Assembly: GCA_023055425.1 (NCBI GenBank)
Contig: JALGPY010000010.1
Span: 14,915,363 to 14,979,362 of the forward strand
Length of the DNA: 64,000 bases
Reading direction: 5' to 3'
Origin: Linanthus parryae
Taxonomy: Eukaryota; Streptophyta; Magnoliopsida; Ericales; Polemoniaceae
Below are positions 59,885-64,000 of the stretch, in pieces. The position numbers were made by a program, and so were the translations under genes. Position 1 is the stretch's first letter; each line of letters opens with the position of its first letter. The notes beneath the pieces are model-generated. The model did no database searches and was not told the origin of the DNA. It worked only from the letters and a program-made list of their open reading frames with translations.

Positions 59885-60660
59885 CGAGGCACTCCCCAGA
59901 CTTCGGACGTTCCAACTGAAGGTTAACATGATGGTCGGCAGGGCCGATTTCCACCAGCCTCTGCCGATTGTGTGGAAAGAGAAACGTCTCGATCTCCTTT
60001 GTATTTTTTAAGTCCATCCTCTGAATCATCACCAAGACTCCGTTTACCACCAACTGCTGCAATATCTTTAGTCACATTAGTTCCCCTTCCCCTAGAAATC
60101 AGTCCCAAATCTTCTTCAGTGTATTCATCATCACTGTCATTAACAGATGAATCATTCTTGGCTTCGTTAAGAAGTTCCAAATCTGATTCTTTCTCCATTT
60201 GTCGTAACATAAACTGTCCTTCATCTGAATCTGGATCAATTTCTTCGTGACTTTCCTCGGCACTGCCACCGTGTATTTAGTATTAGCATCTAGCTGCGGT
60301 GTTGTTGTGCGGGGGATATGACACTTCGATAAAAAATTGGTAGATGTTATCGAGAATTGACTTAAATTGCTCTTCACTCTCAAAAAAAAATTGGTAGATG
60401 TTATTCTCTAGGGGAACCACATGAAAACCTACGGGGTCATCCCAAGCTTTGGACATCACATTTGTTATATTACCGAAATTAACATTTTTGGTAGTAATGA
60501 TCTTACCAAAAATGCTTTTTCGGCATTCGGCTTGACCATCAACCAAAGCTTCCGCTGGAATGGTGACTCCCCGTCCGAGTTGCAGCGCCCTAACATGATC
60601 CAAGGACCTTGAAGGTTTTCAGAAACAATAAGCCCACGCAGGACGTGTGGGTCGACCCAA
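59885..60660 (-). pseudogene. LINE 5' part: gag-like (DUF4283-type) domain and endonuclease start
   Basis: Next to the copia insertion, the minus strand reads the start of the endonuclease (FSWNVRSLGSAS), which continues at 52060. Upstream are acidic and basic linker sequence (DLELLNEAKNDSSVNDSDD) and a DUF4283-like domain (60603-60283: CRKSIFGKIITTKNVNFGN, SKAWDDPVGFHVVPLENNIY) as in ORF1 of plant LINEs. A 54-bp in-frame repeat (60331-60350 and 60385-60404) duplicates NIYQFF. The exact 5' end is not fixed; it lies just upstream of the cyclin gene. Confidence 0.7.
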
Positions 60661-60820
60661 TTCAAATTTCAAACAATTACACGGGATCAATATGTACTGC
60701 ATTTACTATTTTTTCATTTAAGGGAAGGAGTATTTTCTTTCCAAGGAAAAGAGGGAAACCCTGGGAGGGCATAGGGCTCGTAAACCCTCGAAGGGCAGAG
60801 AACTCGTTTCACCGATCAGG
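60661..60820 (+). promoter_or_regulatory. Presumed cyclin promoter and leader
   Basis: Only about 160-350 bp separate the LINE from the cyclin start codon, so the promoter must lie here or within the LINE. I see no clear TATA box. It contains a TTCATTTAAGGG word near 60713 and purine-rich stretches. Confidence 0.35.
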
Positions 60821-60898
60821 ATGTCTCTCTCTGAATCGCCGACCAGGACCAGCAACTCTCCCTCTGAATCGCCGACCAGCATGTCTACCAGCACGTAA
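60821..60898 (+). CDS. Short upstream ORF (25 residues) or alternative first exon
   Basis: ATG at 60821 gives a Ser/Pro/Thr-rich peptide (MSLSESPTRTSNSPSESPTS...) ending at TAA 60896-60898. It includes an 11-codon tandem repeat: CTCTGAATCGCCGACCAG at 60829-60846 and 60862-60879. GTAATC at 60895 could be a donor and GGAGCAG|A at 60997 an acceptor. If spliced this way the reading joins the cyclin frame three codons before its ATG, adding about 28 residues. Otherwise it is a uORF. The two options cannot be told apart from sequence. Confidence 0.35.
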   Translation: MSLSESPTRTSNSPSESPTSMSTST

Positions 60899-60899
60899 T

Positions 60900-60918
60900 C
60901 TCTCTCTCTCTCTCTCTT
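60900..60918 (+). repeat. CT microsatellite in the cyclin leader
   Basis: A (CT)n run of about 19 bases precedes the cyclin start; pyrimidine-rich tracts are common in plant 5' leaders and introns. Confidence 0.8.
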
Positions 60919-61007
60919 TCCGTTTTGTGCTTCTCTGCGAGCTCGGTTTTCTAATATTGACGCTCCATTTCAACGCGCTGTCGACTTGACGGAGCAGAGA
61001 ATTGAAG

Positions 61008-63509
61008 ATGGGGATTCGCAACCCTAAAAAAGAAGCTATTAAGCGGAAGCAACCTTTGGTTATTTCTCCAGTTGGTGATGAACTTGTTAAAGAATTGCTC
61101 AAGGAGGAAAAGACATTAGGGTCTACAATGGAGTATGGTTTGCTCGTCTTACAGGAGGTAAAAAAATCTATTTTCATTGCTGATGGTGCTTCCTAGTAAT
61201 ATTCTATGATTTTTCTTTTCTTTTATTTTTATTTTTTTTAACTGAAATGTTGGATTTGTGACTGGGTTGCAGGCTTGGGAAAAGTTGAGGTTTCGGCGAA
61301 TAACAAAATACATGGCAGTCCAGTTCTACCGCCGTACCTACTGGCAGAAGCCGCCTGACAATGATGTAAGTACCTAAAACCTTTAGGCGCTTGTTTGATT
61401 AAATAATGTTTTCTATTTCGGGAACCGGTCAATTTCAATCTGTTCATGATAACTGGACCGTTGATAGGAATCTCAAGCATATGCAGGTCATTGTCCCAAG
61501 TCGGTGAATTACCATAATCTGTGATTGTGTTTTATACTGAGTTCAGTTTGATAATAGCTTTAAGGAAACCTCAAACACAACGGAAAATTTAATTTAGACT
61601 AGAACTTGAAGCTGGAAACATAATTGAGAACTCTCTGAAATTTAGTTCTTGTTTACTACTTCATTTGTTAAAATCTACGACATGCCTTTCATGAAAACCA
61701 CAAGACACGGACCCCATTGAACTTCATGATCTAGGCTTTGATGTCTTGCCTTTACTTAATCTATGTCATTAAGACTTATAATAGATTGGCAATTAGAATA
61801 AGTAACAAAAGTACACCCTGCCGTTTACAGGACCATGTTAACTAAAACTCAACTTTAGTCCAGTATTTTAACAAATACCATGAAGGTATCCCACCCAAAG
61901 TATGTAATGTAATTTGTCGTTGATTAGAAGTGCTAAGATTAAATAAGTGAGGCTTATATAAAGGACAAATAAGGAACAATAAAAACCCGCCCTGTAGCCT
62001 CAAAGGTGTAGAAAAACAGTGGGTCGACGCTACATTCTCATGAATTCGATTTATCATTTTGAATTCATTCCCTGGGGTACTTCTACTGGGTGTCAGTAAC
62101 GGATAGCTGTATATACAGTAATGAGAATAACCTGCTCAAGAAGCCAGTCGGGAATACCTTATTCATCAAGGAGCATAACCTGCTCAAGAAATTTTGTGCG
62201 AGTACTATTGTTCAGTCTGTGTTCATATTAATTGATTCATATAGAGAGAAAGATCAAGGGACTAAACCTGCTCAGAAAATTGTGCGCGGCCACTATTGCT
62301 CAGTCTGTGTTCTTTTTCTTTGTAGAGTAGAGAGAGATGCTTGATGGAGATTTAGTGTTAGAAAAATATCTAGACGAAAAGAGTGTTGTGCTATTGTAGT
62401 TTCTGCATGTCTCAAGTAATTGAAACTGTTGATTGATAATACTTTCAATGTATGGCTCATGGAATTGATTGCTTGGATGAGAACTTGCTCTGTGTTTACT
62501 TCCCTTGCTGAGCTCAGTTTGATAATAGCTTTAGAGAAACCTGAAACAAAACGGAGCCTGATGTTTAATTTAGACTAGAACTGGAAGCTGTAGTTGTGCA
62601 TGACTGAATTCATTGAAGCTGTTGATTGATAGGATTGACAGGATTGTTTAAATTCGATGTGCTATGTGGAGTTTCAAAAAGTCCGGATCTGGTTGCTGCT
62701 CTTTCGGCTGCTAATGATGTTATTTGTTGATCTCTAGGAGAAGGATATCGTCCCGTTGGCATGCCTTCTGATAGCTGCAAAGCTGGAAGAGACCCAGTAC
62801 CCCCATTTCGAACCGGACATTTTTCATGACGTCTTACAGCCCCTTGCTGGTTCCTTCGATATGGCGAGGATGTACCTTATTGAACTTGATGTGCTGGCAA
62901 AACTCAAATGGGAACTTTACTGGGTCACTCCTTTTCACTACCTTGGCTATTTGATTCAAAAACTTGATTGCCCAGATGAGTACCGTGGAATTATGTACGA
63001 TGCTGCAGACCTAATTGTGGAAACTGCACTAGGTGGAAAAATCTACTTCACTTTTTGAATAAAATCTTGGAATGCTGATGTAGTTTTAACAATGTAATGT
63101 GGTTGGTTTCTTTCATTTTGCAGATGATGAGTTCCTGGGTTTTTCACCATCAACTATTGCCGCAGCTTCTGTCAACCTGATGTATCTCGAACTCAAACAG
63201 GCTGATGTTCCCAATGGCTTCTTTGGCCTACTGGACGAGGTAGGATATGAAAATATATAGTATAGTGTGAGTATGAACAGTTGAATTCACAATCTGAGTA
63301 TGACTTCTTTTTTTGCTTGTTTTTATGCACTGTAGGAGAGGCCATACGCTACTCAAATGGCATTTCGTTCACTCGCCTCTACCTTTTTCTTGTTTTGTGC
63401 ACAGGAAAATGTCAAGGCGTGTTTGATGGTCTTGGGGGCATTCCGTGAAAGGAAAAGAGGAAATGACAAGCATGCCCAGGGGAGTCAGAAGAAGGCGAGA
63501 AGATCCTGA
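61008..63509 (+). CDS. Cyclin family protein, D-like, five exons
   Basis: Exons 61008-61157, 61273-61365, 62738-63032, 63124-63239 and 63405-63509 join with GT/AG introns into 252 codons. Residues about 40-140 make a cyclin N-fold: RRITKYMAVQFYRRTYWQK, then IVPLACLLIAAKLEETQYPH with the Lys and Glu typical of the cyclin box, and MYLIELDVLAKLKWELYWVT. The C-fold follows with PFHYLGYLIQKL and DEFLGFSPSTIAAASVNLMY. The VACL-LAAK-EE and LKW-VTPF wording is closest to D-type cyclins, which pair with CDKs in G1. The protein is short and I see no LxCxE retinoblastoma-binding motif. The end is basic (ERKRGNDKHAQGSQKKARRS), a possible nuclear signal. The start is the first ATG after the leader; see the upstream ORF for an alternative. 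Confidence 0.82.
61366..62737 (+). repeat. Large cyclin intron with internal duplications
   Basis: In the 1372-bp intron 2, TCAGTTTGATAATAGCTTTA and about 55 more bases occur twice (61543-61615 and 62514-62590) with small changes. ACCTGCTCA(A)GAA occurs three times (about 62130, 62179 and 62276), twice with a following CAGTCTGTGTTC. No open frame with family features is present. Confidence 0.7.
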
Positions 63510-64000
63510 ATGATGTTGAACGCCTTTTCTTAAATTCGTATGATTGATCATCCATCAATGAATTTTATTGTGGCCATGTATGATAAATTTTGTTGTGCTG
63601 CTGTTAGAGTTCGTTCCTCACGGAACTTGGTAGTACGCTGCGTATTGTTTTAACACTGTTTACGATCCACTTCTTGTCTTTGATTCGTTCCTCTATTGCA
63701 TAGTAGTATTATTTTGGGTTTCCATGTGCTTTCTTTTTTTGTGTGTGCGAAGTTTTTACATACCTCTTCATTGAGATTCTAAAGGATTATATTCAGTATC
63801 GTCTGGGGAGAGTATTCAGCTCTACCTGGTGCTCACGTGTTGCTAGAAGCATCACATATCTACTGCAAATCACCCGACGGGTACTCCCTTCTCGAAATAC
63901 AACATTGAAACTACGAAGCCCGTCCTTGGTTCAAGTTCTTTTCTTACCGGTAGGCAGCGTCAGGGTTCCTGAGACAGCTTTTATCGTTCAACCGGTAAGA
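63510..64000 (+). other. 3' flank of the cyclin gene
   Basis: Contains the 3' untranslated region; AATGAATTTTATTG near 63557 and TGATAAATTTTG near 63580 are possible polyadenylation contexts. No further gene is recognised to the window end. Confidence 0.5.

Overview
This window is plant nuclear DNA, most likely from a flowering plant. It is AT-rich and dominated by Ty1/copia-type LTR retrotransposons, several of them nested. It also holds a decayed LINE and a small MITE, plus a few spliced host genes: two B3-domain genes of the REM type and one D-like cyclin. I cannot tell monocot from dicot from the sequence alone. Many LTR, PBS and target-site positions below are exact because both ends of the elements can be compared. 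Functional calls rest on motifs I can read, not on database searches.

Layout. (1) 1-9387: a copia LTR cut by the window edge (1-593, resumed at 8720-9387) carries a complete but broken copia element inserted within it (594-8719, + strand, target duplication ACATA). (2) 9829-19782: a roughly 10 kb minus-strand copia element with Sirevirus-like gag and pol (target duplication CTATC). It has an additional ORF after pol and an unusual dispersed palindrome, TTCAAGGCCTTGAA. About 1.4 kb of its 5' LTR plus flank was later tandemly duplicated (18951-20348 and 20359-21772). (3) 21.8-31.6 kb: AT-rich DNA with a 162-bp MITE (22290-22451), two gypsy-type LTR-like stretches in opposite orientations (about 26.2-27.26 and 28.19-30.2 kb), a run of GC-rich hairpins (29.2-29.74 kb) and weak gene-like remnants. 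(4) 31.66-39.66 kb: two paralogous B3 genes in the same orientation, separated by a solo copia LTR (36376-37770). The first has a nonsense codon in its second B3 domain. The second can be read intact if a tandem splice acceptor is used. (5) 40182-48671: the youngest-looking copia element, minus strand, with LTRs of identical length (1425 bp), target duplication TCTCG and a gag-pol frame closed by only two stop codons plus one early frameshift. (6) 49697-60660: a minus-strand LINE that lost its reverse-transcriptase core and was split inside its endonuclease domain by a heavily decayed copia element (52061-59884). (7) 61008-63509: a five-exon D-like cyclin gene of 252 codons, the clearest intact host gene.

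How it fits together. Relative ages can be ordered from nesting and decay: the LINE predates the 52-60 kb copia element; the truncated LTR at the left edge predates the element at 594; the 40-48 kb element is recent. The host genes occupy about 3 kb; essentially everything else recognisable is transposon-derived. No RNA genes or CRISPR arrays were recognised.
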